Notes: generated by a model from the letters alone, not told the origin. A stretch of 36,988 nucleotides of DNA from Chloroflexota bacterium (GCA_013204555.1 JABMNO010000061.1:1-36988); one strand, 5' to 3'. Numbered from the stretch's first letter, positions 15,904 through 24,691 are shown. Numbers and translations: made by a program.

Positions 15904-16503
15904 ATGGCTGATAAGCCTCGAACAGCAAGCCTCGAACGCAACACCAGTGAGAGTCAGATATCTGTAACGATCAATCTGGATGGCACCGGCAAGGCAGATA
16001 TCGACACCGACAACGGGATGCTGAAGCACATGCTGGACGCGTTCGCCCGTCACGGGGCATTCGATTTGACCGTGAAGGCTGCGGGTGACCACTCGATGGG
16101 CTGGCACCACGTGCTGGAAGATACAGGCATCGTGCTTGGCAGGGTTGTCAACGAGGCTCTGGGCGATAAGACCGGCATTGTAAGAATGGCGCACGCGATT
16201 GTCCCACTGGATGAGGCTCTCTCACGTGTGGTGATCGATATCAGCGGTCGTGGCTACGGGGTGGTCGACATGGGAACGCCCAAATACGAGGGCGAGTTCT
16301 CATCGGACGAGGTTCGCCACTTTCTGGAAGCGTTTGCTATCGAGAGCCGGATGGCGCTGCACGCAACCGTGCTGGCGGGAAAGAACGACCACCACCGCAG
16401 CGAGGCGACGTTCAAAGCGCTGGCACGTGCGCTACGGGCCGCTGTGGCCGTGGACGAACGTAATCCGGACGCGATCCCAAGCACCAAGGGCGTTATCGAC
16501 TAG
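15904..16503 (+). CDS. hisB: Imidazoleglycerol-phosphate dehydratase
   Basis: This 199-residue single-domain enzyme makes imidazole acetol phosphate. Metal-binding histidines are H42 (HMLDAFARH), H50 and the H68-H69 pair followed by E72-D73 (WHHVLED). A second half contains KNDHHRSEATFKALARALR, the C-terminal dyad of the same fold. The residue before the histidine pair is tryptophan, where the common form has an acidic residue or alanine (DHHTVED). The ATG follows CAGGAGTGG. It is the last gene of this his block; hisA, hisF, hisH and hisI are not in the window. It converges on purS. Confidence 0.93.
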   Translation: MADKPRTASLERNTSESQISVTINLDGTGKADIDTDNGMLKHMLDAFARHGAFDLTVKAAGDHSMGWHHVLEDTGIVLGRVVNEALGDKTGIVRMAHAIVPLDEALSRVVIDISGRGYGVVDMGTPKYEGEFSSDEVRHFLEAFAIESRMALHATVLAGKNDHHRSEATFKALARALRAAVAVDERNPDAIPSTKGVID

Positions 16504-16511
16504 GGCAGGGC

Positions 16512-16535
16512 GGTGGCCGTTAAACGGCCTCCACC
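16512..16535. terminator. Bidirectional hairpin between hisB and purS
   Basis: GGTGGCCGTT pairs with AACGGCC-CT-CCACC, a strong stem with one two-base bulge, directly after the hisB stop. The purS stop codon (16520-16522) lies within the hairpin. There is no long T-tract, so termination strength is uncertain, but position between convergent operons supports the role. Confidence 0.5.
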
Positions 16536-16774
16536 TGGAAATCGAATAACTCGATAACCGGGTTGGCAAGAAGTTGCTTGCCCATCTCTGACACCTGAGC
16601 CGTAGCAGCCTCCTGAGAAACTGCCGTTAGCGTGACTTCTATGAGTTTGCCAACGCGCACGCCCATAACTTCTTCGAAACCGAGCGACCCGAGGGCCTGA
16701 GCTACGGTGTTTCCCTGGGGATCATTGACTGTTGGCTTGAGTCGAACCTCAACCCTTGCGAGGAATTCGGGCAA
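16520..16774 (-). CDS. purS: Phosphoribosylformylglycinamidine synthase subunit PurS
   Basis: This 84-residue protein is the small subunit that bridges PurQ and PurL in step 4 of purine synthesis. ARVEVRLKPTVNDPQGNTV at about 6-24 is the defining block, followed by LGSLGFEEVMGVRVGKLIEV and a C-terminal IELFDFQVE. The only usable start is TTG at 16774, three bases after the DUF3105 stop, indicating translational coupling. purS usually precedes purQ and purL; here it ends the operon, and those genes must lie elsewhere. Confidence 0.9.
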   Translation of the reverse strand: MPEFLARVEVRLKPTVNDPQGNTVAQALGSLGFEEVMGVRVGKLIEVTLTAVSQEAATAQVSEMGKQLLANPVIELFDFQVEAV

Positions 16775-16777
16775 CGG

Positions 16778-17452
16778 TTAGAACGAGTTTCCCGGAGAAC
16801 TCTCAGGTGCACGGTCCAAATACTCAGAGATGAATAACCGAACGGTGGCGGCATCGAACTCATCAAGGTATTGCACGTGACGCCAGGATGTCAGCGCTAT
16901 CTTGCTTTCCATGTTGGAGTAGGGAGATATGACGAACTGGGAGAAACCTCTGGGTGCCACGTCCAGAAGTTGCTGAACGGTTTCTTCACATCCATCTGAG
17001 CAGTTGTAATGGAGGCCAATCCCACCGTGTTCCAGGTTGTGCACCAGCGCTTCATCGCTGATCTCTACGTTGTACGGACCCCAGCGAACGGGAGCACCGA
17101 ACGGAGCCTCTTCACTGGGAGGCGTGACCGGCCAGTGCCCGCCTGAGGTGGCTGGACTGGTTGCGTATTCTGCATTGGTCTCGCCCACCGTGATGTGGTC
17201 TCGCCCCTGATCGGGCTGAATCTCCACAGGCCCGCCGGTGTTCAACGTGTTGACCACCTGCGCAGCGTTATTTCGTCCCGATAGTCCTCCCGGTACGAGA
17301 AGACTGATGATGAACGCGGCAGCCAGCAAGCCACCAACAGTGAAGTAAATAGCCCTTCGTCGGGATTTTCTGCGTTCAGAACGCTGTCGACGTTCGGCCC
17401 TGATCTGTCCCTTTGTCATTCCGCGTCGATTAGATGGTCGAGTCGATGCCAT
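16778..17452 (-). CDS. DUF3105-family membrane-anchored protein
   Basis: This 224-residue protein has a very basic N-terminus (residues 9-33), one membrane helix (about 34-53) and an extracytoplasmic domain. The domain has the DUF3105 blocks YATSPATSGGHWP (near 96) and LVHNLEHGGIGLHYNC (near 136), with two cysteines close together (YNCSDGC). The conserved histidines and cysteines suggest metal or redox function, but none is established for the family. It is cotranscribed with purS and separated from purC by 73 bases that contain a perfect TATAAT on the minus strand. Confidence 0.8.
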   Translation of the reverse strand: MASTRPSNRRGMTKGQIRAERRQRSERRKSRRRAIYFTVGGLLAAAFIISLLVPGGLSGRNNAAQVVNTLNTGGPVEIQPDQGRDHITVGETNAEYATSPATSGGHWPVTPPSEEAPFGAPVRWGPYNVEISDEALVHNLEHGGIGLHYNCSDGCEETVQQLLDVAPRGFSQFVISPYSNMESKIALTSWRHVQYLDEFDAATVRLFISEYLDRAPESSPGNSF

Positions 17453-17513
17453 TGTTTTCCTGAAAACTCTAGGATTGGCCGCGCGTATACCCGCGGCGAG
17501 GGTGTGCCCTTAG

Positions 17514-17519
17514 ATTATA
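17514..17519 (-). promoter_or_regulatory. Candidate -10 box for DUF3105-purS
   Basis: Read on the minus strand this is a perfect TATAAT just past the purC stop, about 60 bases upstream of the DUF3105 ATG. No convincing -35 hexamer sits 16-18 bases upstream. It could give DUF3105 and purS their own transcript, apart from the upstream purine operon. Confidence 0.35.
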
Positions 17520-17525
17520 CGAGTG

Positions 17526-18434
17526 CTACAGGTCGATTGATTGCCCCGTCAGCCGTTCAAGTGCCTGTGAGTACCGATCGATCGTTTTCTGGACGATCTC
17601 ATCAGGCAATTCAGGAGCTGGCGGTTCTTTGTTCCAGCCGGAGTCGGAGAGCCAGTCTCGAACGAACTGTTTGTCGAACGCAGGCGGCGAATTACCAGGC
17701 TCATAGTCGTTGACGTCCCAGAACCGGCTCGAATCAGGCGTGAGAACCTCGTCTATAAGTGTGAGTTCCCCATCAATGATCCCGAATTCGAACTTCGTAT
17801 CGGCCAGAATCATCCCTTTTCCCCGCGCGTAATCATGAGCTTTGGTGAAGACCTTGATTGAGACCTCCTCCAGCTTGCGGGCCATCTCTGCGCCGACCAT
17901 GTCGATGACCTCCTGTGCTGTCATTGGCTCGTCATGGCCTACTTCAGCCTTGGTCGATGGCGTGAACAAGAACCCGGGAAACTGGTCGGCCTCGATCATG
18001 CCATCGGGCATCCTGGCGCTATTTACCGTTCCAGATTTCTTGTACTCAGCCCATGCCGATCCTGTGATGTATGCGCGAACCACACACTCGATGTCGATTC
18101 TCTCGGCCTTCTTGATGACCATCGAACGCAGCGCAAGATCGTCGGGGAGATCGTTGAGTACGCCAACCCGATCAACGGACTTCATGGCATCCGCATCGTA
18201 AGCAGGGGCAATCATGTGGTTTGGCATAACGTCTGCCAGAAGATCAAACCAGAACTTCGACATGCGAGTTAGGATCGCGCCCTTGCCAGCAATCGGGGTT
18301 GGAATCACCACGTCAAATGCAGAGATTCGATCGGTAGCAATCATTAGCATTCGACCGTCACCCAGATCGTAGGTATCTCGTACCTTGCCTCTGTATGTCA
18401 GGCCCGGCAGGTTGGTTTCGCTTACAGCGTTCAT
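17526..18434 (-). CDS. purC: Phosphoribosylaminoimidazole-succinocarboxamide synthase
   Basis: This 302-residue SAICAR synthetase joins CAIR and aspartate with ATP. The N-terminal YRGKVRDTYDLGDGRMLMIATDR contains the nucleotide-binding loop, followed by SAFDVV and the KGAILTRMSKFWF block; the C-terminal half has ADTKFEFG and LIDEVLTPDSSRFW, both family signatures. Length is typical of the longer bacterial and yeast-like form rather than the 240-residue E. coli type. The ATG at 18434 follows purB by 24 bases, consistent with one operon. Confidence 0.95.
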   Translation of the reverse strand: MNAVSETNLPGLTYRGKVRDTYDLGDGRMLMIATDRISAFDVVIPTPIAGKGAILTRMSKFWFDLLADVMPNHMIAPAYDADAMKSVDRVGVLNDLPDDLALRSMVIKKAERIDIECVVRAYITGSAWAEYKKSGTVNSARMPDGMIEADQFPGFLFTPSTKAEVGHDEPMTAQEVIDMVGAEMARKLEEVSIKVFTKAHDYARGKGMILADTKFEFGIIDGELTLIDEVLTPDSSRFWDVNDYEPGNSPPAFDKQFVRDWLSDSGWNKEPPAPELPDEIVQKTIDRYSQALERLTGQSIDL

Positions 18435-18458
18435 CAGCGGATGGTCCCCATTCGGTGG

Positions 18459-19781
18459 TTAGTTTGCCGCAATATTTTCGGTCGAAAGTCCGAGTTTCTG
18501 GAAGGTGTGTCCAACGTGCTCAAGGAAGTATGAGTAGTCAAATATTACGTTGAGTTGATCTTGTGAAATTGCTGCTCGAACCTGCTCATTCGCACGAACC
18601 AACTCCCGGAAATCACCGCCCTCGTCCCACGTCGTCATCGCCGCTTTCTGAACGATTTCATAGGCGGTCGTCCGATCAAGACCCGACTCGACGAGTGCGA
18701 GCATGACTCTGGGAGAGAACACAAGTCCGCGTGTTAGTTCCACATTTTCCATCATTCGATCTGTGTAGAGAGTCATGCCGTCCACCACGCCGGTCAGCAG
18801 ATCAAGCATGTAGTCCATTGCGAGCGCACTATCGGGGAGAATCATGCGCTCTGCAGATGAGTGGGATATGTCCCGTTCATGCCAGAGCACAACGTTTTCC
18901 AGGGCGACCACCGAGTTGCCTCTTACCAGGCGGGCAAGCCCACAGATCCTCTCTGTGAGCTCAGGATTGCGCTTGTGAGGCATTGAAGATGAGCCGGTAC
19001 TGACGTATCCCGGTGTTCCAAACGGCTCCTCAACTTCTCGGATCTCAGTGCGCTGCAACGAGCGAATCTCCGTAGCAAACTTCTCCAACGATGCTGCCAA
19101 CTGGGCCAGACCGCTGATCAGCGCTGCGTGGCGGTGTCGAGGTACGATTTGATTTGAGACCGGGGCAGGGGAGATGCCAAGTTGACGACAGACAGACTCC
19201 TCGATAGCTGGAGGAATCCCCGCGTAGGTGCCAACCGGTCCAGATATCTTGCCCACAGAGACAAGATTACGTATTTGAACCAGCGCCGCTTTGTGGTCGT
19301 CTAATTCGGAATACCAGAGCGCAAGTTTGAGGCCGAAACTCATCGGCTCGGCGTGTACGCCGTGTGAGCGTCCCATACAGAGAACGCCAATAGTTTCTTC
19401 TGCACGCTTTTTTACGGCGTCCATCAGCCGCTCAACTTCGTGCTCAATGAGAGCGACAGTCTCAAGAAGCTGAAGGCTAAGGGCCGTGTCCTTGACGTCG
19501 TTGGACGTGAGTCCATAGTGGATCCACCGGCCTGCGGTACCGATGCTTGGTGTGACGGCGCGAGTGAACGAGACGACATCGTGTTTCGTTTTCTCAAAAT
19601 GCTCGTCATACAGCTCACGGGAAAAGGTCGAGCGGCTGATCTCGGCCATATCATCCTCGGAGATGACTCCCTGTTCCGTCCAGGCCTGACAGGCTGCGAT
19701 TTCCACTTTGAGCCACAGATCAAACATGTGATCCTCAGACCACACTTCGCTCATCTCAGGTCTTGAATATCGAGGTATCAA
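18459..19781 (-). CDS. purB: Adenylosuccinate lyase
   Basis: This 440-residue fumarase/aspartase-superfamily enzyme cleaves SAICAR and adenylosuccinate. The superfamily signature GSSSMPHKRNPE is present, with the catalytic serine in the SSS run; TSNDVKDTALSLQL and GRSHGVHAEP hold further active-site residues. The start is TTG at 19781: the N-terminus IPRYSRPEM is the conserved beginning of the family, so no later ATG is suitable. The TTG overlaps the stop of the upstream HAD gene by 3 bases within TTGA, predicting coupled translation. Confidence 0.94.
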   Translation of the reverse strand: MIPRYSRPEMSEVWSEDHMFDLWLKVEIAACQAWTEQGVISEDDMAEISRSTFSRELYDEHFEKTKHDVVSFTRAVTPSIGTAGRWIHYGLTSNDVKDTALSLQLLETVALIEHEVERLMDAVKKRAEETIGVLCMGRSHGVHAEPMSFGLKLALWYSELDDHKAALVQIRNLVSVGKISGPVGTYAGIPPAIEESVCRQLGISPAPVSNQIVPRHRHAALISGLAQLAASLEKFATEIRSLQRTEIREVEEPFGTPGYVSTGSSSMPHKRNPELTERICGLARLVRGNSVVALENVVLWHERDISHSSAERMILPDSALAMDYMLDLLTGVVDGMTLYTDRMMENVELTRGLVFSPRVMLALVESGLDRTTAYEIVQKAAMTTWDEGGDFRELVRANEQVRAAISQDQLNVIFDYSYFLEHVGHTFQKLGLSTENIAAN

Positions 19782-20461
19782 TTTCCCATTCCAGTTGTCG
19801 TTTTATCTGCTGTTCGAGATCGTACATATTCAGCAACTTTTTCAAGTCCCTCAAAGGCTGTTGCTTCGATGCCTTCGGACTCGCAGTACTCAAGAAGGCG
19901 TGAGCGAGCGAACACTGTGTCCGCAGTCCGAGCCGCACAGGTGTCTGACATCCGCCCATCGCCGATGAAGACCACCTCATCGCTCGTCTCCAACGCCCCC
20001 CGCATCGGGTAGCACTTGCAGACTGCCCACGCTTCTTCACATCGGGACTCAGATGGCGGATAAACGTATTCGACTATCCGATCGGAGTCTTCATCGCAAG
20101 TCGCTGATACCGATATTACCGGGACATCGGCAATTCCAGCGGCGCAGAGCGCTGGCTCGATGTATAGATCAAGTCCGGCGGAGGCAACGACCACCTGGTG
20201 TCTGCCCTCGCGCGCCGCTTCCATGAGATCTCCAAGGCCATCCCTCATTGGGATCACCTTCGATGCAAGATTCTTGATCTCCGAGACCGACGCCGTAAGT
20301 GAGTCAAACTCCTCTTCCTGATACTGCTTGAATGAGGTCTCTCCCGAGTCGAATCGTGCCCGGATTTCGCCCCGAATGCGGTCAACTCCCAGTTCACGCA
20401 ACAGAGTCTGGGCGCCATTGACGGAAGAAGCGGTTTCATCGAAATCGATCACGATCAACAT
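19778..20461 (-). CDS. HAD-superfamily phosphatase, MtnX/PSP-like
   Basis: This 227-residue haloacid-dehalogenase-type phosphatase has motif I as D6-F-D8-E-T at the very N-terminus (D6 nucleophile, D8 acid/base). Motif II is probably the serine in VVVASAGLD, and motif IV is VVFIGDGRMSDTCAA. The following VFARSRLLEYC resembles the MtnX / phosphoserine-phosphatase-like group. The ATG at 20461 was chosen because motif I follows immediately; the open frame extends to 20575 but only through purE. It lies between purE (6-base gap) and purB (overlap), so it is probably made with the purine enzymes. Its substrate is unknown. Confidence 0.82.
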   Translation of the reverse strand: MLIVIDFDETASSVNGAQTLLRELGVDRIRGEIRARFDSGETSFKQYQEEEFDSLTASVSEIKNLASKVIPMRDGLGDLMEAAREGRHQVVVASAGLDLYIEPALCAAGIADVPVISVSATCDEDSDRIVEYVYPPSESRCEEAWAVCKCYPMRGALETSDEVVFIGDGRMSDTCAARTADTVFARSRLLEYCESEGIEATAFEGLEKVAEYVRSRTADKTTTGMGN

Positions 20462-20466
20462 AAGGT

Positions 20467-20937
20467 TTAGCTGTTGTGAAGACGGTCGCGATAGGCGTCG
20501 ATTTTGGCCTCGACTGCTCTGTCGGACAGACCGACTATCTGTGCGGCAAGGTGGGCAGCGTTCATCGCACCCCAACTTCCAATGGCAACACAGCCAACTG
20601 GAATGCCGGGTGGCATTTGCACAATGGCGTGCAACGAGTCGATGCCGTTCATCTCACTGCTCGGAAGCGGAACGCCAATCACTGGAAGCGTCGTGTGCGC
20701 CGCTACCGCACCTGGAAGGGCTGCGGCGCCACCCGCGGCGGCGATAATGACCTGGAGGCCTCTGGCTCGCGCTGACTTGACGTACTCAGCAAGCGCGTCG
20801 GGCTTGCGGTGCGCGGAAATGACGTTGTATTCGTGGGTCAGACCATAGTCGTCAAGCACGGCGAAAACCGGCTCAATCATTGATGCGTCAGAGCTACTGC
20901 CCACCAGTACGCCAACCTGAGGTCCACTTTCAGCCAT
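20467..20937 (-). CDS. purE: N5-carboxyaminoimidazole ribonucleotide mutase
   Basis: This 156-residue class I PurE shifts the carboxyl group from N5-CAIR to CAIR. GSSSD at 13-17, S41-A-H43-R44 and AAAGGAAALPG form the active site, with LHAIVQMPPGIPVG in the C-terminal half typical of class I. A purK is not seen in the window, although class I enzymes normally depend on PurK to supply N5-CAIR. The ATG at 20937 is preceded by GGAA and lies 14 bases after purD. Confidence 0.95.
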   Translation of the reverse strand: MAESGPQVGVLVGSSSDASMIEPVFAVLDDYGLTHEYNVISAHRKPDALAEYVKSARARGLQVIIAAAGGAAALPGAVAAHTTLPVIGVPLPSSEMNGIDSLHAIVQMPPGIPVGCVAIGSWGAMNAAHLAAQIVGLSDRAVEAKIDAYRDRLHNS

Positions 20938-20951
20938 TCGATTTCCTTCCG

Positions 20952-22214
20952 CTACTTAGCTGCGCGCTCTGCGATATCTGTTCGGTAAACAGCGCCATCA
21001 AAACTGATCTTTTCGATTGCCCTGTACGCGTTTGCACGTGCTTCACTGATGCTGGATCCACCTACGGCCACTTCAAGCACCCGGCCTCCTGCCGTTATCA
21101 GACCGTCATCAGTCAGCTTCGTGCCAGCATGGAAGATGAGAGCCGAATTGTTGGCGCTATCAACGCCTTCAATGAGTTTGCCAGTCTCGTACTCAAGTGG
21201 ATAGCCGCCTGAAGCCATCACCACGGATACGTAGGAATTATCGCTCCATGAGACATCCTGGTCTTCCAGACGCCCTTCGGCCGTTGCGAGGCATATCTCA
21301 AGTAGATCGGAATCAAGCCTGGGCAGCACCAGAGTTCCGTCGGGATCTCCAAATCGACAGTTGAATTCAATAACCTTCGGCCCCTGCTCAGTGAGCATGA
21401 CTCCACCGTACAGAACACCTCGGAATGGGCAGCCCTCTGCCACCATCGCCGCCGCTGCTCGTTCCATCACGGTGGTGCGAATTGTGTCGGCCAGTTCATC
21501 ATTCCAAAACTCAGGCGGGGTGTAGGCGCCCATTCCGCCAGTGTTTGGACCTATGTCGCCATCGCCAATCCGCTTGTAGTCGCATGCAGAGACTTCAGAT
21601 GAGACATGAGCACCGTCTACGAACGCGAAGACGCTGACTTCTGGTCCAACAAGCGCCTCTTCCAGCACAACCGAACGCCCGGCATCGCCAAATCGGCCAT
21701 CGAACATTGATTTTGCCGCAAGGATGGCCTCGGCCTTATCTGCGGCCATGATGACTCCCTTGCCCGCAGCGAGCCCGTCAGCCTTGACGGCAACTGGACC
21801 CGTGCAGCGGGTCGACAGGAACGCATCAGCCTCGTCCAGGTTTTCGACCCGCCTGTAATCGGCAGTCGGAATTCCGTATTTGGCCATCAGATCTTTTGAC
21901 CAGACCTTTGATGATTCGATTCGAGCCGCTGCTGCGGTTGGGCCAAAGGCCATCAGGCCTGCCTCGGTGAACGCATCGACAAGTCCCGCGGCAAGGGGCG
22001 CTTCGGGACCAACGATTGTGAGATCGATTGAGTGTTCTCGGGCAGCAGCAACGAGTGCTGGAATATCCATGTCTGAAATTGGGAGGTTCGTGGCAAGATC
22101 GGCAGTGCCGCCGTTGCCGGGGGCCGCAAATATTTTTTCGGCGCGTCGTGACTGGGATAGCTTCCACACCAGCGCGTGTTCGCGCCCGCCGCTTCCAACC
22201 ACCATGACGTTCAT
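20952..22214 (-). CDS. purD: Phosphoribosylamine-glycine ligase
   Basis: This 420-residue ATP-grasp enzyme makes GAR from phosphoribosylamine and glycine. MNVMVVGSGGREHALVWKL is the standard N-terminus and fixes the start at the ATG at 22214; the frame stays open to 22328 but only inside guaA. GPVAVKADGLAAGKGV is the ATP-grasp loop, and NTGGMGAYTPPEF and EFNCRFGDPD carry the Mg2+ and substrate ligands. It begins 13 bases after the guaA stop. Confidence 0.95.
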   Translation of the reverse strand: MNVMVVGSGGREHALVWKLSQSRRAEKIFAAPGNGGTADLATNLPISDMDIPALVAAAREHSIDLTIVGPEAPLAAGLVDAFTEAGLMAFGPTAAAARIESSKVWSKDLMAKYGIPTADYRRVENLDEADAFLSTRCTGPVAVKADGLAAGKGVIMAADKAEAILAAKSMFDGRFGDAGRSVVLEEALVGPEVSVFAFVDGAHVSSEVSACDYKRIGDGDIGPNTGGMGAYTPPEFWNDELADTIRTTVMERAAAAMVAEGCPFRGVLYGGVMLTEQGPKVIEFNCRFGDPDGTLVLPRLDSDLLEICLATAEGRLEDQDVSWSDNSYVSVVMASGGYPLEYETGKLIEGVDSANNSALIFHAGTKLTDDGLITAGGRVLEVAVGGSSISEARANAYRAIEKISFDGAVYRTDIAERAAK

Positions 22215-22227
22215 CGGCGGCAGGCTC

Positions 22228-23955
22228 TCATTCCCACTCAATTGTGCCCGGTGGCTTCGACGTAATGTCCAGCACAACACGATTGACCTGAGCGACTTCA
22301 TTGACGATGCGGTTAGAGATCGTGGCAAGGGTGTCGTAAGGCAACCGTGCCCAGTCGGCCGTCATGGCGTCTTCGCTGGTTACGGCGCGGATTGCACAGA
22401 CGTGGCTGTAGGTCCGCTGATCCCCCATGACGCCCACCGTCTTAGTGTCGGTAAGCACTGCGAAGCTCTGCCACAGCCGATCGTAGAGGCCATCACCCTT
22501 TATCTCGTCCATCACGATCCAGTCGCAATCGCGCAACGTATCGAGCTTTTCGTGGGTGATCTCGCCAATAATGCGAATCGCTAGACCCGGCCCCGGGAAT
22601 GGCTGACGGTTGAGGATTTCCGGCGGCAGGCCCAATTCAAGACCGGCAAGCCGTACTTCATCCTTGAACAGATATCGGAGCGGCTCCACCAGTGTCAGTT
22701 TCATGTGCTCTGGAAGACCACCAACGTTGTGGTGGGTCTTGATCTTGACCGAAGCACTCGATGCGGAGGATTCCGACTCGATGACATCAGGGTAGAGCGT
22801 GCCCTGGCCCAGGAAGTCAACATCGCCCAGCTGACCAGCCTCTTCTTCAAACACCTTTATGAATTCGAGCCCAATTCTCTTACGCTTTTCTTCAGGGTCA
22901 GTGACACCTTTGAGCGCAGAGACAAAGCGCTCAGCCGCCTTGACGAAAATCAACTTCATGCCAAGGTGCTTCTGGAACACCGCCTGAACGCGTTCGGGCT
23001 CCTCGTGGCGCATTAGGCCGTTATCAACAAATATGCAGGTCAGCTGCTCGCCAATGGCCTCGTGAATCAACGCGGCAGTGACGGCGGAATCGACTCCACC
23101 CGAGAGCGCACAGATAACGTTCTTCTCGCCAACCTGCTCACGGATCCGATTAATTGTGTCGGAAACGAAATGAGGGGCGGTCCATCTCCCACTCGCACCA
23201 CAGATTTCGATCACGAAGTTCTTCAGGATTTCGGATCCCATGGGCGTGTGGGCCACTTCAGGATGAAATTGAATGCCGTAGAAACCATCGTCGTTGGCCA
23301 TCGCCGCGATCGGTGCGTTATCCGTAAACGCGATCGACCGGAATCCAGGTGGTAGGGCTTCGATACGATCGCCGTGGCTCATCCAGACTGGCATTTCGAT
23401 ATCGATATCGCCAAATAGCGCGTTTTCGCCATCACGGCGGATTACGGCGTGGCCGTACTCTTTGTCCTTGGGCAGGCCGTCCGCGACCCTGCCGCCCAGT
23501 TGGTGGGCCAGAAGTTGCATTCCATAGCAAATGCCTAATACCGGAACGCCCGCGTTGAAGACCCAGGCGGGTGCTTGCGGGGCTCCATCGTCAAAGACGC
23601 TGTTTGGGCCGCCAGAGAGGATTATCCCCTTCAGGTTGAGATGCTCGACGGCTTCCCGGGGGGCATTGTGGGGAACAATTTCGCAGTAGACCTGCGCTTC
23701 GCGAATGCGGCGTGCGATCAGATGACTGTACTGAGAGCCGTAGTCGAAGACGGCGATAGCCTCCAGGCGACCTGCGGAAGGCTCGCCCGCTGTTGCTCCA
23801 CTGGCTCGGTCCTGGGAGGCGATTTCCAGATACGTCGAAACCTCGATATCGCCTGTGGTAGCGACTCGTCGACTGTCTGCGTTCGGATCCTGCTGGTCGT
23901 TGCTGTCTGCTATCGGATTTCTCAGTGCCGGTAGAGCGTTCCGGCTGCTTCTCAA
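22228..23955 (-). CDS. guaA: GMP synthase (glutamine-hydrolysing)
   Basis: This two-domain enzyme converts XMP to GMP. The glutaminase domain has nucleophile C143 (GICYGMQ) and H231/E233 (QFHPEV). The ATP-pyrophosphatase domain has SGGVDS at 285-290, and the C-terminal dimer domain ends KPPGTIEWE. The reading of 575 residues includes about 63 N-terminal residues before the usual beginning (AIAVFDYGSQ); these are polar and low in hydrophobics. The start is TTG at 23955 with no clear ribosome-binding site, and no closer ATG, GTG or TTG was found. It heads the purine operon. A weak TTGATC-17-TACATA pair lies about 30 bases upstream on the minus strand. Confidence 0.93.
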   Translation of the reverse strand: MRSSRNALPALRNPIADSNDQQDPNADSRRVATTGDIEVSTYLEIASQDRASGATAGEPSAGRLEAIAVFDYGSQYSHLIARRIREAQVYCEIVPHNAPREAVEHLNLKGIILSGGPNSVFDDGAPQAPAWVFNAGVPVLGICYGMQLLAHQLGGRVADGLPKDKEYGHAVIRRDGENALFGDIDIEMPVWMSHGDRIEALPPGFRSIAFTDNAPIAAMANDDGFYGIQFHPEVAHTPMGSEILKNFVIEICGASGRWTAPHFVSDTINRIREQVGEKNVICALSGGVDSAVTAALIHEAIGEQLTCIFVDNGLMRHEEPERVQAVFQKHLGMKLIFVKAAERFVSALKGVTDPEEKRKRIGLEFIKVFEEEAGQLGDVDFLGQGTLYPDVIESESSASSASVKIKTHHNVGGLPEHMKLTLVEPLRYLFKDEVRLAGLELGLPPEILNRQPFPGPGLAIRIIGEITHEKLDTLRDCDWIVMDEIKGDGLYDRLWQSFAVLTDTKTVGVMGDQRTYSHVCAIRAVTSEDAMTADWARLPYDTLATISNRIVNEVAQVNRVVLDITSKPPGTIEWE

Positions 23956-24073
23956 TTAGGCTTAAGTAGCTGAAATCAAATCTTATGTAATCAACACGTC
24001 TAATGCGATCAACGTCTGATGATAATTCCGCCGCGCGTACTCATCTGCGCGGGCAGCTACACGAGATGTTCGA

Positions 24074-24691
24074 ATGATCTCTGATGAAGTTAGTGTCGCA
24101 ATTGATAATGCTGTCGGTGTGCTTCGGGATGGCGGGGTTGCAATCTTTCCCACAGATACGGTCATGGGGCTGGGGGTAGATGCGATGAATCAGGCTGCGA
24201 TTGCGAGGCTTTTTGGAATTAAACAGCGAGATGCCAATAATCCATTACCAGTATTGATACCGGATGAATCTTCGTGGGATGCCTATGCCACAGAAATCAG
24301 TGATGTGGCGAGAAACCTGGCGAGGAGTTTCTGGCCTGGCGGTCTGACGATCATTGTTGAGGCGGATCCACAGTTGGCTGATTCCATCCGGAGTGCCAAT
24401 GGAGCAGTTGGTTTCAGAGTGCCAGATCACCCTGTGACACTGGAATTTCTGCGACGATTCGGGGGTCCAATAACCGGGACAAGCGCGAATCTGTCGGGAG
24501 TTCAGGCCCCGTCTGATAGTAGTGGGATCGACCCAAATCTTAGAGATCTGGTTGATATCGTCATTCCGGGTAGCGGATTACAGGAAGGACTTTCTTCATC
24601 AGTTGTAGATTGTTCGGGACCGATCCCGCGCATCCTGAGGGTTGGCGCCACTCCCGTGTTTGAAATTCTTTCCGTGATACAAAACAGATGA
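24074..24691 (+). CDS. tsaC: Threonylcarbamoyl-AMP synthase (TsaC/Sua5/YrdC family)
   Basis: This 205-residue YrdC-domain protein makes threonylcarbamoyl-adenylate for t6A37 modification of ANN-decoding tRNAs. FPTDTVMGLG (25-34) with T27-D28-T29, the basic K50-Q-R52 before NNPLPVLI, and GTSANLSG (135-142) form the ATP/threonine site. It lacks the C-terminal Sua5 domain, so it is the short TsaC type. The ATG at 24074 is the first in frame. A 6-bp GC hairpin (24031-24036 with 24047-24052) lies in its leader. It is divergent from guaA and starts the run that continues to miaA, another tRNA A37 modification gene. Confidence 0.92.
   Translation: MISDEVSVAIDNAVGVLRDGGVAIFPTDTVMGLGVDAMNQAAIARLFGIKQRDANNPLPVLIPDESSWDAYATEISDVARNLARSFWPGGLTIIVEADPQLADSIRSANGAVGFRVPDHPVTLEFLRRFGGPITGTSANLSGVQAPSDSSGIDPNLRDLVDIVIPGSGLQEGLSSSVVDCSGPIPRILRVGATPVFEILSVIQNR

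Noticed and set aside
20462..20575. N-terminal extension of the HAD phosphatase
   Set aside because: It runs through purE in another frame, while motif I starts right after the internal ATG at 20461.
22215..22328. N-terminal extension of PurD
   Set aside because: It overlaps the end of guaA; the conserved PurD N-terminus begins at the ATG at 22214.
23956..24073. Purine riboswitch upstream of guaA
   Set aside because: The 118-base divergent region is short and no conserved purine-aptamer core could be recognised.
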